A stretch of DNA of 35,498 nt from CAIZGX01 sp964385405 (GCA_964385405.1 CAYLOT010000025.1:1-35498), one strand, 5' to 3'; counted from the stretch's first letter, positions 6,404 through 13,630 are shown. The notes: generated from the letters alone by a model not told the origin. A program made the numbers and translations.

Positions 6404-7132
6404 ATGACCACATCTAAAATACTTTTTCCCGCATTAGCGTCATACTTAGTGCTTATCATTTCCTTCCTTTTTCTTTTCAGCCTTGAAAGCAGAAATCTTA
6501 ATAGAATGGAAAACTTCCATAAATTCTATGCCGATGATTCAGACGATCATTACGATTTTAGAGCAACTTTAAGGGGCCGAGCAGCAGAATTATTGGTTTA
6601 CAATCTAAATTGCAACTATCAGAATAACCCAACGGAGATAGGAATCTACAAAGACAATAAAGGTATAAACTTAATTGAAATTTTGGAATTCATTGTCCTG
6701 ATATTTTTCCTTGCATTTGCGTATAATGTTGACCCTAAGGTATTAACCAATAAAATTCATTTAGCTGAACCGAATTTTTCAGATGAAATATATCAGGCGA
6801 TAAAAAAAAACATGTGGTCAAAACTTGTTCCCTTTGGTTCCAGATTTGCACTGGTGAAAATCTATTTAAATACGAGTATTGAAAAACGTATTCAACTACT
6901 CTCGAATGGACTTGCAAGTGGTTCAATTGATCAAGAAACGTTTGAGACAAAAAAAAATAATGCCATTGAACAAAGTAACAAATTAAAAATGCAGCATTAT
7001 TTCAAGATATCCGATCAATATAAAGATCTGTACAAACTTCTTAGAAATAATACACTTTCAAATTCAGAATTTGAGAAACAACGAGAAAAGCTTTTTTCTG
7101 CATTCGTAGAGTCACGGAATAAGAAAATCTGA
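6404..7132 (+). CDS. Membrane protein with two SHOCT-like C-terminal repeats
   Basis: This is a 242-residue protein of unknown function. Residues about 7-28 form a transmembrane helix (FPALASYLVLIISFLFLFSL), and a second lies at about 88-106 (LIEILEFIVLIFFLAFAY). The C-terminal half is cytoplasmic and helical. It has two stretches of the SHOCT type: KRIQLLSNGLASGSIDQETF with FETKKNNAI, and LYKLLRNNTLSNSEFEKQRE. SHOCT modules are short helical pairs often at the end of membrane-associated proteins and thought to mediate oligomerisation. The gene stands alone just right of the element boundary and is AT-rich like the element, with long A runs. Its membership of the element or chromosome is unclear. 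Similar SHOCT-like wording appears in the protein at 9730. Confidence 0.6.
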   Translation: MTTSKILFPALASYLVLIISFLFLFSLESRNLNRMENFHKFYADDSDDHYDFRATLRGRAAELLVYNLNCNYQNNPTEIGIYKDNKGINLIEILEFIVLIFFLAFAYNVDPKVLTNKIHLAEPNFSDEIYQAIKKNMWSKLVPFGSRFALVKIYLNTSIEKRIQLLSNGLASGSIDQETFETKKNNAIEQSNKLKMQHYFKISDQYKDLYKLLRNNTLSNSEFEKQREKLFSAFVESRNKKI

Positions 7133-7459
7133 CATTCCCATTAGCACTTTATTCAAACACAAATCCTCTTTAAGAGTATTAATAATCCAAAAGAAGTTTT
7201 CAGCACAAAACCCCGACAAGAAAATTCATGCCGAAAAATATTTTGTCAGTTCCATGACATTTCCAAATTATTCTGATTCCCTTTTCAATCCTAAAAAAAT
7301 TATTTTTATTCACATCGACTTTCCTGAAATTAATGTCACTGTTCATAAAATTTCCGATTGAAAAAAATTAAATCCGGTGCACTTCAAATGCATTTTTTCA
7401 TTCTACATTCGACTTCCCAAATATTTTTTTAACCCGCTTTTTACGATTCAGTCAGTAGA
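7133..7459. other. AT-rich gene-free stretch
   Basis: About 330 bases with no credible frame on either strand, rich in A and T runs. I see no RNA gene or strong hairpin. A mini-palindrome array starts at its right end (7460). Confidence 0.6.
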
Positions 7460-7521
7460 CATTCGTTCCTTCGGAACATTCGTCAAAGACTAACGTGCAA
7501 AGCACATTATTTACTTTGTAA
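7460..7521. repeat. Mini-palindrome array next to a gene start
   Basis: Hexamers of CATTCG type alternate with different small palindromes: CATTCG, TTCCttcGGAA, CATTCG, TCaaaGA, CTAACG, TGCaaaGCA, CATTAT, TTACtttGTAA. Every spacer is a perfect inverted repeat with a 3-base loop. The last one ends 3 bases before the ATG at 7525. It also contains TACTTTG, close to a -7 element, so the array may have supplied the promoter of that gene. The same design recurs at 11475 and 12997. Confidence 0.75.
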
Positions 7522-7524
7522 AAG

Positions 7525-7950
7525 ATGCAACTCACTCTCTTCACCATTGATCCAAAAGAAAAAGAACCCATGACTCACCGCGAGGCGTTCATTCATTTTT
7601 TTAAGCGAATGGATTTGGAGATGATTGATCTTATTCTCGACCAAGAGACCTACATGGATATTCCGAAATCGAGTTTTATTCGAAGGTTGGAACGTGCGTT
7701 CGACTTGCTCAAAGGATATTCAGATTGGAAACTGAATGTTAGCATGGGCACGTGTGTTGGCAAAGGATGCGATCACTTCCTCGACCGCGCAATTGAGTTT
7801 GTGGGCAATCGTTCCGGATACCGAATTTCACTTGTGCTCGTTGTCAAAGAAGGAAAAATAACCGACATCTCAGAATGCGCCAAATTCCGCGGTGATAAAA
7901 TGGTTGTTGGTGAGCAAAAGATGATTGTGTTGAGTTATATGAAGGACTAA
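7525..7950 (+). CDS. Conserved-looking hypothetical protein
   Basis: This 141-residue protein has no signal peptide or transmembrane segment. The N-terminus opens MQLTLFTIDPKEKEP, followed by a helical part (about 17-65: HREAFIHFFKRMDLEMIDLI). The second half is beta-rich, with two cysteines in GTCVGKGCDHF (about 75-85), a third at ISECAKF, and strand-like YRISLVLVVKEGKITDISE. The helix-then-sheet layout recalls an NTF2-like fold, but this is a guess. Base composition is nearer the chromosome than the element to the left. It is bordered by repeat arrays on both sides (7460-7521 and 7952-7995). No function can be assigned. Confidence 0.65.
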   Translation: MQLTLFTIDPKEKEPMTHREAFIHFFKRMDLEMIDLILDQETYMDIPKSSFIRRLERAFDLLKGYSDWKLNVSMGTCVGKGCDHFLDRAIEFVGNRSGYRISLVLVVKEGKITDISECAKFRGDKMVVGEQKMIVLSYMKD

Positions 7951-7951
7951 G

Positions 7952-7995
7952 CGCGAAGCGGATGACACAACACGTTGTGATGACGACGAAGCCGA
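7952..7995. repeat. Mini-palindrome cluster of a GATGA type
   Basis: Directly after a stop codon lie CGCgaaGCG (7952-7960), then GATGA, then CACAACacGTTGTG (7966-7979), then ATGA and further GACGAAG/GATGA pieces. The plan, constant short unit plus perfect mini-palindrome, is that of the CATTCG arrays, but the constant unit differs. Confidence 0.5.
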
Positions 7996-8191
7996 TGAAT
8001 AAAAAATTTATTTGCACCCCAAATAATTTTTTATTTATGTTTGCATCGTATTTCGAACCTTAAATGGTACCAACCGAGTGAAGACACCACGGTGGTAAAA
8101 CAATACGGGCCTCAAGCCAAAAACAAACGTATCAACCTTTTTTTAGATCGAAGTACAAAGAAGTTTAATGTTTAACTAAATACTTTTTTGT

Positions 8192-8554
8192 ATGGAAAAG
8201 CAACTCATTGTTCGCTTAACATCGGGACTCGAGCTAACGTTCGTCCCGAACGAGGTAACCCTCGAAAAATCATTCGTCGATGTGAGCGCTCTGCTCACCG
8301 ACAATCCCTTTCCGCTGCTCATTCATTTCACGCATGAGCTGCTGGTCTCTAATCTGTTTCTTTCGAAAGTGCCCGACTGCGTTCTGCTGCACCTGAAAGA
8401 CAACTTTGAACCGAAGAGCGCTTCGTTTTGTGTAAACAGAGATGAAGGCGACTTCACGCAGCAATCGCAATGCAAGTTCGTGCTCCTCATTCCCTTCCCC
8501 ATTCCCTTTCAGTTAGAGGAAATTCAAACTATTTATTCAAAATCAAAAAATTAA
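8192..8554 (+). CDS. Hypothetical protein, first of a three-gene unit
   Basis: This 120-residue protein has no signal peptide and no clear transmembrane helix. It begins MEKQLIVRLTSGLELTFVPN and ends in a hydrophobic strand-rich stretch (FVLLIPFPIPFQLEEIQTIY). I recognise no family. The next gene starts 4 bases after its stop and a third follows 15 bases later, so all three are likely one transcript. The start is the only ATG near the beginning of the frame. Codon use matches the chromosomal genes to the right. Confidence 0.62.
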   Translation: MEKQLIVRLTSGLELTFVPNEVTLEKSFVDVSALLTDNPFPLLIHFTHELLVSNLFLSKVPDCVLLHLKDNFEPKSASFCVNRDEGDFTQQSQCKFVLLIPFPIPFQLEEIQTIYSKSKN

Positions 8555-8558
8555 AATC

Positions 8559-8975
8559 ATGAAACAGACAGATCATAACAACATCGGAATAACCTTCACT
8601 CCGGAATACATTGCGCGCGGATACGGAAAATTCCCCTACGTAATTGTACGCATGCATTATGCAATTTATATGCAGATGCCCATTCATTTTGTTTCGGAAA
8701 GAAAGGAAGGACTGAAAGGAATTATTGTAAAATCAGATGCGGAAAATTTCATCGACAACTTTCCTTACCTCATTGAAGTCGCAGCAGATTACAAACGTCA
8801 TCTCGACACCAAGGACAATCGGAATCATCGGTTGTGCGTGGTGGTGGGAAAAGACCAAGCCTATTACTTCGAAGAAGGTGAGATTCGTTTCAGCACCTCT
8901 ATTCCATCTGGAGGAACGTTGGTGAACAGCGAGCAGCAGATCATTGCCATGGGGCATGACCATTTTATTCAATAA
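8559..8975 (+). CDS. Hypothetical protein, second of a three-gene unit
   Basis: This is a 138-residue soluble protein of unknown family. Visible parts are an N-terminal FTPEYIARGYGKFPYVIVRM, a middle stretch DAENFIDNFPYLIEVAADYK, and a C-terminal TLVNSEQQIIAMGHDHF. There are no metal-site cysteines. It starts 4 bases after the upstream stop, at ATGAAACAG, and is followed after 15 bases by the zinc-finger-like gene. Tight spacing suggests that the three products act together, but nothing in the sequence indicates the activity. Confidence 0.62.
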   Translation: MKQTDHNNIGITFTPEYIARGYGKFPYVIVRMHYAIYMQMPIHFVSERKEGLKGIIVKSDAENFIDNFPYLIEVAADYKRHLDTKDNRNHRLCVVVGKDQAYYFEEGEIRFSTSIPSGGTLVNSEQQIIAMGHDHFIQ

Positions 8976-8990
8976 TTAACATTTATTACA

Positions 8991-9581
8991 ATGAAGAACA
9001 TTCAAATTAACGCATGGATAAATGACAGATTGAATACAGAATTCTTGCAGTTGAAGCACGAGTTCAATCCCATTGAATGGGTGGAAACGTATTTCCTTTT
9101 TGAAGGCCCACAAGGGCTGGGCATCTATTCGAAATGCATCGAGTTGGAAGGATCTCCGCACAAAGACGATAAGTTAAACTTGCGCAAGTTGCTCACGGAA
9201 GAAGATTTGGCTAATCCGAATTTACTTCAAGACTTCTGCGCCTATTGGGCCGTGAATTGTGGAGGCTTCAACGGGCAAATTTCCTTCATTAGCAGCTCGG
9301 TTATTTCTAGCGAAGCCTTTCAATTTTTCATTGAAGAAAAGAAACACAAAGAAGCGCAGATTCGATTGGAAGCGCAGCGCAAGAACGCGCCCCTTGTGCA
9401 GGAACTTGTTCGACTTGGCTATTCACCTTCCCCTTCAAGTCACAATTCCGATACCTGGACAGCCTCTTGTCTTTTCCACAAAGGCAAACACGTCATGTGG
9501 GTCGATACGAAGAAGAATGAATGTCGCTGCGCGCATGGGTCAGGAGTTATTGGTTATGAGGAGTTGAAGGATAAAAGCTAA
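8991..9581 (+). CDS. Protein with CHC2-like zinc finger, third of a three-gene unit
   Basis: This 196-residue protein belongs to no family I recognise over its first 145 residues, which are mainly helical (KKHKEAQIRLEAQRKNAPLV at about 117-136). The C-terminal 45 residues read TWTASCLFHKGKHVMWVDTK then NECRCAHGSGVIG. The spacing C-x2-H-x15-C-x-C and the trailing GxG closely echo the CHC2 zinc ribbon of DnaG-type primases (CPFH, then CFGCGxGGD). There is no Toprim or polymerase domain, so it is not a primase. It could bind DNA, RNA or a partner through the ribbon. It ends the operon that begins at 8192. Confidence 0.6.
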   Translation: MKNIQINAWINDRLNTEFLQLKHEFNPIEWVETYFLFEGPQGLGIYSKCIELEGSPHKDDKLNLRKLLTEEDLANPNLLQDFCAYWAVNCGGFNGQISFISSSVISSEAFQFFIEEKKHKEAQIRLEAQRKNAPLVQELVRLGYSPSPSSHNSDTWTASCLFHKGKHVMWVDTKKNECRCAHGSGVIGYEELKDKS

Positions 9582-9729
9582 GCGCTCAATTACGTAGTAG
9601 GAACTGCGTTGTTTGAAATTCGTGGTTCTTACTTCGTGATGGTAAAATCGTAGATTTTATTCCTATTATATAATTGGAAATTCGTTTAGCCTGATATTAA
9701 CAGTAATTCGTCATCAAATAGACAATAAA
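9582..9729. repeat. Degenerate mini-palindrome cluster after the three-gene unit
   Basis: After the stop at 9581 come short palindromic pieces, the clearest being TAAAATCgtaGATTTTA (9643-9659), preceded by TTACGTAG and ACTTCGTGATGG. The stretch resembles a decayed version of the arrays at 7460 and 11475. The last hairpin could also act as a weak terminator. Confidence 0.35.
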
Positions 9730-10272
9730 ATGTTTAAATTCGACAAACTCTTTACTAAACTTTATTTTATGAGCCACGATCTTTATTCAAACATTTCTAG
9801 CGAGCAGATATTGAGTCAGCTCAAGTTGCACTTTTCTGGACAAAGTGTTTTAGCCGATGCACTCCTAAAAACCTACCTCAACATTTTAATGAATCGGGGG
9901 GTAATAACAGACAACACAATTTCAAATTTACAAAAACGTATAATGCAAGAAGAAATAGTTATCCCTAAAGTCAAACAAACTAACCAAACTGTAACAGAAG
10001 AACGAATGGTTAGCTTCAAAGAACATAATAAATTAAAAAAAGAAGTTTCGTCGGCAGGGATGTCCATGATATATGCTTGTGTTTGGGCATTTGTTGCTAT
10101 TATTTCTTCTTTCATAGGTGCAGGAATAGCGATGTCAGGCGAGCTCTCTCCCAAAGAAATTCCTAATATTCTAACTACAACTTCCGTAATTTCAGCAATT
10201 GCAGGCTTGGGGTTCTTTATTACTCTTTATAGTGCTGGAGTTAAATTTAGAGATACTGTGCCGCAGAAATAA
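9730..10272 (+). CDS. Hypothetical protein with two C-terminal transmembrane helices
   Basis: This is a 180-residue protein. The ATG at 9730 is used; an internal ATG (MSHDLYSN, residue 14) is possible. Residues about 18-80 are helical and include KTYLNILMNRGVITDNTISN, reminiscent of a SHOCT-like pair. Two hydrophobic helices follow at about 112-136 (SMIYACVWAFVAIISSFIGA) and 145-170 (TTSVISAIAGLGFFITLYSA). There is no signal peptide. It is 20 bases upstream of the DUF2461 gene and may be co-transcribed with it, though the two have different base composition. No function is assigned. Confidence 0.6.
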   Translation: MFKFDKLFTKLYFMSHDLYSNISSEQILSQLKLHFSGQSVLADALLKTYLNILMNRGVITDNTISNLQKRIMQEEIVIPKVKQTNQTVTEERMVSFKEHNKLKKEVSSAGMSMIYACVWAFVAIISSFIGAGIAMSGELSPKEIPNILTTTSVISAIAGLGFFITLYSAGVKFRDTVPQK

Positions 10273-10292
10273 AAGCGTACAATAACCATCCC

Positions 10293-10976
10293 ATGCAAAA
10301 ATCTATTCCCGCCTCAGTCTTTTTATTCTTGGAAGAGCTAAGAGAAAACAACAACCGCGAGTGGTTCAATGAGAATAAGGAGCGCTACCAAGTACAACAC
10401 GGTTTGGTGGTGCAATTTGCAGATGAGCTGCTAGCAAAGATGAAACAAGTTGACAACATTGAAACGGCCAACGGAAAGAAATCGATTTTCAGAATATATA
10501 AAGACGTTCGATTTTCAAAAGACAAGTCGCCTTATAAAACCAACATTGGCGGAGCGTTCACGCGTGCAACGAAAGAACTGCGTGGAGGATACTACTTCCA
10601 CATAGAACCGGGAAATTGTTTTTTGGGCGGAGGATTCTGGGGACCTTCTCCGGAAGACCTCAAACACATTCGCATGCAAATAGCCGCTGACCCAGAGCCG
10701 CTTCAAGAAATACTTGCATCGAAAGAATTTATTTCAACCTTCGGAAAACTAGAGGGTGAACAACTGAAGACCGCTCCGAAAGGATTCGATAAAGATCATC
10801 CTGCCATTGATCTAATCAATTACAAACAGTTCTTGCTCATAAAGCGCTTCACCGATAAACAAGCGCAATCACACCACTACCTCGAAAACGTCTTCACCAC
10901 CTTCCAAGCCATGCGTCCGTTCTTCGATTATATGAGCGAGATTCTTACGACGGATTTGAATGGAGAACCGATTTGA
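10293..10976 (+). CDS. DUF2461 (TIGR02453) family protein
   Basis: This 227-residue protein matches the DUF2461 family along its whole length. It opens with FLFLEELRENNNREWFNENK, the family hallmark NNNREWF, followed by the helix ERYQVQH. It continues with RIYKDVRFSKDKSPYKTNIG, then GGYYFHIEPGNCFLGGGFWG with PSPEDLKHIR, and ends with the FDYMSEIL segment. The family is widespread in Bacteroidota and fungi, is cytoplasmic, and has no proven activity. Length and motifs are normal. It is convergent with the GreA/B-like gene, and a mini-palindrome separates the two stops. Confidence 0.93.
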   Translation: MQKSIPASVFLFLEELRENNNREWFNENKERYQVQHGLVVQFADELLAKMKQVDNIETANGKKSIFRIYKDVRFSKDKSPYKTNIGGAFTRATKELRGGYYFHIEPGNCFLGGGFWGPSPEDLKHIRMQIAADPEPLQEILASKEFISTFGKLEGEQLKTAPKGFDKDHPAIDLINYKQFLLIKRFTDKQAQSHHYLENVFTTFQAMRPFFDYMSEILTTDLNGEPI

Positions 10977-10999
10977 ACTTCGTTGCTTCGCAACATTAA
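10977..10999. repeat. Single mini-palindrome unit between convergent genes
   Basis: ACTTCG, TTGCttcGCAA (10983-10993) and CATTAA form one unit of the repeat family seen at 11475. It fills the space between two convergent stops and overlaps the GreA/B-like stop codon. The hairpin is too short to be a convincing terminator. Confidence 0.55.
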
Positions 11000-11448
11000 A
11001 GGATCCCAACCACAGCCCCCTTCCTCCCATTCCATTGAAACTCTTCTCCTACTCGTTTTCCAATCAATGCACTGCCTAGAGGAGAAGACGCGCTAACAAC
11101 AAAGTAATCTCCTGATTCGGTCGTTAGCTTTCCCAATGAAGTAATAATATAAAACCACCCCACGCTGGTTTCAACCAATGAACCACTTCGAACGATATTA
11201 TTGGATTCTAGTTTAAACGGATTGAATCGCTCTAACTCCTCGCATTTGCGATTGTGCTCTTGCATCTGCTTTCCCATCTTCTCCAATTCCAAATGCACCT
11301 GCGCCGCCGCAGTCTCGTGCTTATCCCCCGCCGAACTCTTCCCCTCCTGCTTATTCGATTCCATGAGTTCATTCCACGCCAATTGCATCTCAGCCCCTCG
11401 CTCCTGAATCACCTTCACCAACGCTTCGTACACTTCTTTCTTGATCAT
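10996..11448 (-). CDS. GreA/GreB-like transcription elongation factor domain protein
   Basis: This is a 150-residue protein of the flavobacterial type often mislabelled as 3-oxoacyl-ACP synthase. Residues about 1-75 form a long coiled coil (ERGAEMQLAWNELMESNKQE, then SSAGDKHETAAAQVHLELEK). Residues about 85-150 form a GreA/GreB C-terminal FKBP-like domain, including VVSASSPLGSALIGKRVGEE and the final KGAVVGIL. GreA and GreB use the coiled coil to reach into the RNA polymerase secondary channel and rescue backtracked complexes. The motif GDKHETAA matches the Bacteroidota subgroup. It is not linked to a polymerase gene here. Whether it cleaves transcripts or acts differently is not known. Confidence 0.8.
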   Translation of the reverse strand: MIKKEVYEALVKVIQERGAEMQLAWNELMESNKQEGKSSAGDKHETAAAQVHLELEKMGKQMQEHNRKCEELERFNPFKLESNNIVRSGSLVETSVGWFYIITSLGKLTTESGDYFVVSASSPLGSALIGKRVGEEFQWNGRKGAVVGIL

Positions 11449-11474
11449 ATCACTTAATATAAATCCCCCTTAAA

Positions 11475-11593
11475 ATCGTCGAAGACATTCGCCAATGGCA
11501 TTCGTCCAGAGGACATTCGTTACATGGTAACATTAGTTGCTTTGCAACATTAGCCTCCGGCATTCGTCGAAGACATTCGTGTTTACACATTCT
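11475..11593. repeat. Largest mini-palindrome array (CATTCG/CATTAG)
   Basis: Eight CATTCG, CATTAG or CATTCT hexamers start at 11486, 11499, 11514, 11531, 11548, 11561, 11574 and 11588. The spacers differ and each is an inverted repeat: CCAaTGG, TCCagaGGA, TTACatgGTAA, TTGCtttGCAA, CCtccGG, TCgaaGA and TGTttACA. TCgaaGA also precedes the first hexamer. The array fills the gap between two leftward genes. It is unlike CRISPR (units too short) and unlike simple tandem repeats, because spacer sequence varies while symmetry is kept. Confidence 0.8.
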
Positions 11594-11603
11594 TATCCAA
11601 ATT

Positions 11604-12494
11604 TCACCACTCTATTTTAAGACCAAAACTATTCTGCATACTCGGATTAACATACGTCTTTGTTTCAGGAATGCTTAATACCGAAATGGTCGGACGCAGT
11701 TCAAAGAACAGATGTGTTCTTTTCATGACTTCGTTCTTCTTTCCTAAACGAAAATCAACGCCCATTGGAACGTACAACGCAGCCATATATCCCGACCTAT
11801 TCTGAAAAACTTGGTGATTTGCATTCAATGAATTGTAGACTGATTGGGTTGAAATGTAATTATCGTTGGTGTCTGTTATTTGCTCTGAATCCCATGAATG
11901 CGAATGAATCTCGGTGCGGGGCGCAATTGTAATCCCGAAGTTCAATCCGATTCCAGAATAAAATGAAAAGCGCCTAGAAGCATCTGTTGATGCCAAGTAA
12001 GCAAAATCCAATTTCACCGCTGTAGACACGTAAGAACTATATGTAAAATCGCGATGAACGGAATCTACAAATCCGTATATACTGCCATTGGCTGAGGACA
12101 CCAACGTGTCTATTCTTGTCGTAAAAGAATTAGATGTATTGTAAATGGAAGCGCTGATTCCCTGTGCCGATATGCCTGCGCGGAAAGTGCGATTCTTGTT
12201 GTACTCACCTGCTAATCCGTTCTTCTTTAATGGGTGAAAGGACACGTTCATATTTAATGTCGGTGCATTCCAACCGAACTGAGTGGTATAAGGCATTGAA
12301 TTCACTGGTATCTGTGCTCCGGGAGCAAGAACATTGAATTCATTCTGATTAATGTTCAATGGTGCCAACGAACGATCTCCTCCGAATGAAAGTTGAAATT
12401 GTGAAATCTTATATTTCGGATGTTTCAATTCTTGAGCGGAAACAATTCCAAAAGATAGAATTGAAAGTGATAAAAAGAAAAATGCTTTTTTCAT
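11604..12494 (-). CDS. Predicted outer-membrane beta-barrel protein
   Basis: This is a 296-residue protein with a typical signal peptide (MKKAFFFLSLSILSFGIVSA, cleavage before QE). The mature part is rich in alternating polar/hydrophobic strands with aromatic residues, for example RFSFYSGIGLNFGITIAP and SGYMAALYVPMGVDFRLG, and ends NSFGLKIEW with a terminal aromatic residue, which is the usual outer-membrane insertion signature. No family is recognised; it resembles uncharacterised Bacteroidota outer-membrane proteins. It is a single gene followed downstream by the array at 11475. No lipoprotein cysteine or T9SS domain is present. Confidence 0.6.
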   Translation of the reverse strand: MKKAFFFLSLSILSFGIVSAQELKHPKYKISQFQLSFGGDRSLAPLNINQNEFNVLAPGAQIPVNSMPYTTQFGWNAPTLNMNVSFHPLKKNGLAGEYNKNRTFRAGISAQGISASIYNTSNSFTTRIDTLVSSANGSIYGFVDSVHRDFTYSSYVSTAVKLDFAYLASTDASRRFSFYSGIGLNFGITIAPRTEIHSHSWDSEQITDTNDNYISTQSVYNSLNANHQVFQNRSGYMAALYVPMGVDFRLGKKNEVMKRTHLFFELRPTISVLSIPETKTYVNPSMQNSFGLKIEW

Positions 12495-12600
12495 GGAATA
12501 ATTTATTTGCGAAAGGTTAACGAGAAATTCTTGAGAAATTGTTTACAAACAAGCAGGGCGAATAAACATTCGCCCTTAACATTAAAATAATTCATAATTC

Positions 12601-12969
12601 CTACGCATCCTTTCCTAGCAATCTCCTTGTTACTTCCGGAAAACGAATGGCAATTGTTGTCCAAACAACAGCTTGAATAATAAGCAAGCCCATTACAGGC
12701 TGATGCGTTGTCACATGCACCGCCGTTGCTCCACCCATGTAGGCAACCGCCATGAATGCGCCAAGCATTCCAGTTCTTGGAACAAACCACAGTAGAACAA
12801 TCAGCAACTCAATACACCCCAACATCATGACGTTGCTCGCTCCTCCTAAATCTGTTGCCATTTTTGTTGCTTGATCAGCAGGCAGCATTCCCGGAATCAA
12901 TTTCCCAGAGGCACTGAACAAGAGCACTAAAGCTACTAGTCCAGTTAAAATAATTCTTACAATTTTCAT
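12601..12969 (-). CDS. DoxX-like membrane protein
   Basis: This 122-residue protein has four predicted transmembrane helices, at about 5-22 (RIILTGLVALVLLFSASGKL), 45-63 (SNVMMLGCIELLIVLLWF), 70-88 (LGAFMAVAYMGGATAVHV) and 92-110 (PVMGLLIIQAVVWTTIAI). The helix-1 end FSASGKL followed by a polar loop is characteristic of the DoxX / DoxX-like family, as is GATAVH before helix 4. DoxX proteins are small inner-membrane proteins with a suggested role in redox or thiol stress, but the reaction is not settled. A rightward frame at 12503-12790 is not used. The gene stands alone. Confidence 0.82.
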   Translation of the reverse strand: MKIVRIILTGLVALVLLFSASGKLIPGMLPADQATKMATDLGGASNVMMLGCIELLIVLLWFVPRTGMLGAFMAVAYMGGATAVHVTTHQPVMGLLIIQAVVWTTIAIRFPEVTRRLLGKDA

Positions 12970-12996
12970 TTCCCTTTTTTTAAAAAAAATTAGTTA

Positions 12997-13064
12997 GCCG
13001 AAGGCATAGGTTGAAAACATTCGTGCCTGCACATTCGCCGCAGGCATTAGTGCTTGCACATTCT
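12997..13064. repeat. Mini-palindrome array
   Basis: This array reads GCCgaaGGC, ATAG, GTTgaaAAC, ATTCG, TGCctGCA, CATTCG, CCgcaGG, CATTAG, TGCttGCA, CATTCT. All five spacers are perfect inverted repeats with loops of 2-3 bases, and the hexamers match those at 11475. It lies downstream of the TPR gene and upstream of the DoxX gene, both leftward. Confidence 0.75.
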
Positions 13065-13102
13065 TCCCCTCTCTCCCTTTTCTTAACTTCTTTTCCCTTT
13101 TC

Positions 13103-13630
13103 TTAACGGCGCACCATCTTCGGACTTGCCGTTAACATTTTCTTCACTTGCTTGATGTCGTTTTTCAAATAGCCTTTCGAATCCAAAGCTTCGGCTTTTT
13201 TCAAATGCATCGTCGCTGTCATCTTATCGTTCTTGTTTCCAGATAAAACAGCTAAGTTCAAATACACGGCTGCTTTGTCAACATCTTTCTTCAAACCAAG
13301 ACGCAACGCTTCTTTGAATAAACGCTCGCTTTCAGAGAACTTGTTGGTTTGAACGTCCATAGACCCTTTAATGAAGAAATAGTATCCTCGTTGATTCTTC
13401 CACAATTGATTTACTTTAATTCGATCTATCCATTTGCGAGCTTTTTCAATCTTTTGAACTTGCATGTAATAAAACACCAATATCATGCGAACACTGCGCG
13501 TACACATGAACACCAATAAGGCCGATGGAATAACCATGACTATTCCTTGTCCCCAATACCCGTCGACAAACAAAGAAACCGTGTACAACAGGGAAACCAA
13601 GGCCAACAAAAACTTTACTGCATGATTCAT
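13103..13630 (-). CDS. Membrane-anchored TPR protein
   Basis: This is a 175-residue protein. Two hydrophobic helices at about 5-20 (VKFLLALVSLLYTVSLF) and 28-45 (GIVMVIPSALLVFMCTRS) anchor it. The remainder is helical and contains tetratricopeptide-type repeats at about 80-150: GYYFFIKGSMDVQTNKFSES with ERLFKEALRLG, then DKAAVYLNLAVLSGNKNDKM. TPR scaffolds bind proteins; the partner is not indicated. The gene is divergent from the BtuB-like receptor with a 74-base promoter region between them, and a TACATTTG box (13649-13656, reverse strand) precedes its start. The function is unknown. Confidence 0.7.
   Translation of the reverse strand: MNHAVKFLLALVSLLYTVSLFVDGYWGQGIVMVIPSALLVFMCTRSVRMILVFYYMQVQKIEKARKWIDRIKVNQLWKNQRGYYFFIKGSMDVQTNKFSESERLFKEALRLGLKKDVDKAAVYLNLAVLSGNKNDKMTATMHLKKAEALDSKGYLKNDIKQVKKMLTASPKMVRR

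Noticed and set aside
11475..11593. A CRISPR array
   Set aside because: Constant units are 6-7 bases and spacers 7-11 bases; there are no Cas genes and the spacers are palindromes.
12503..12790. Second reverse-strand frame of 95 residues over the DoxX gene
   Set aside because: The DoxX frame has coherent helices and family motifs; the other frame is rich in Cys, Trp and Asn without pattern.
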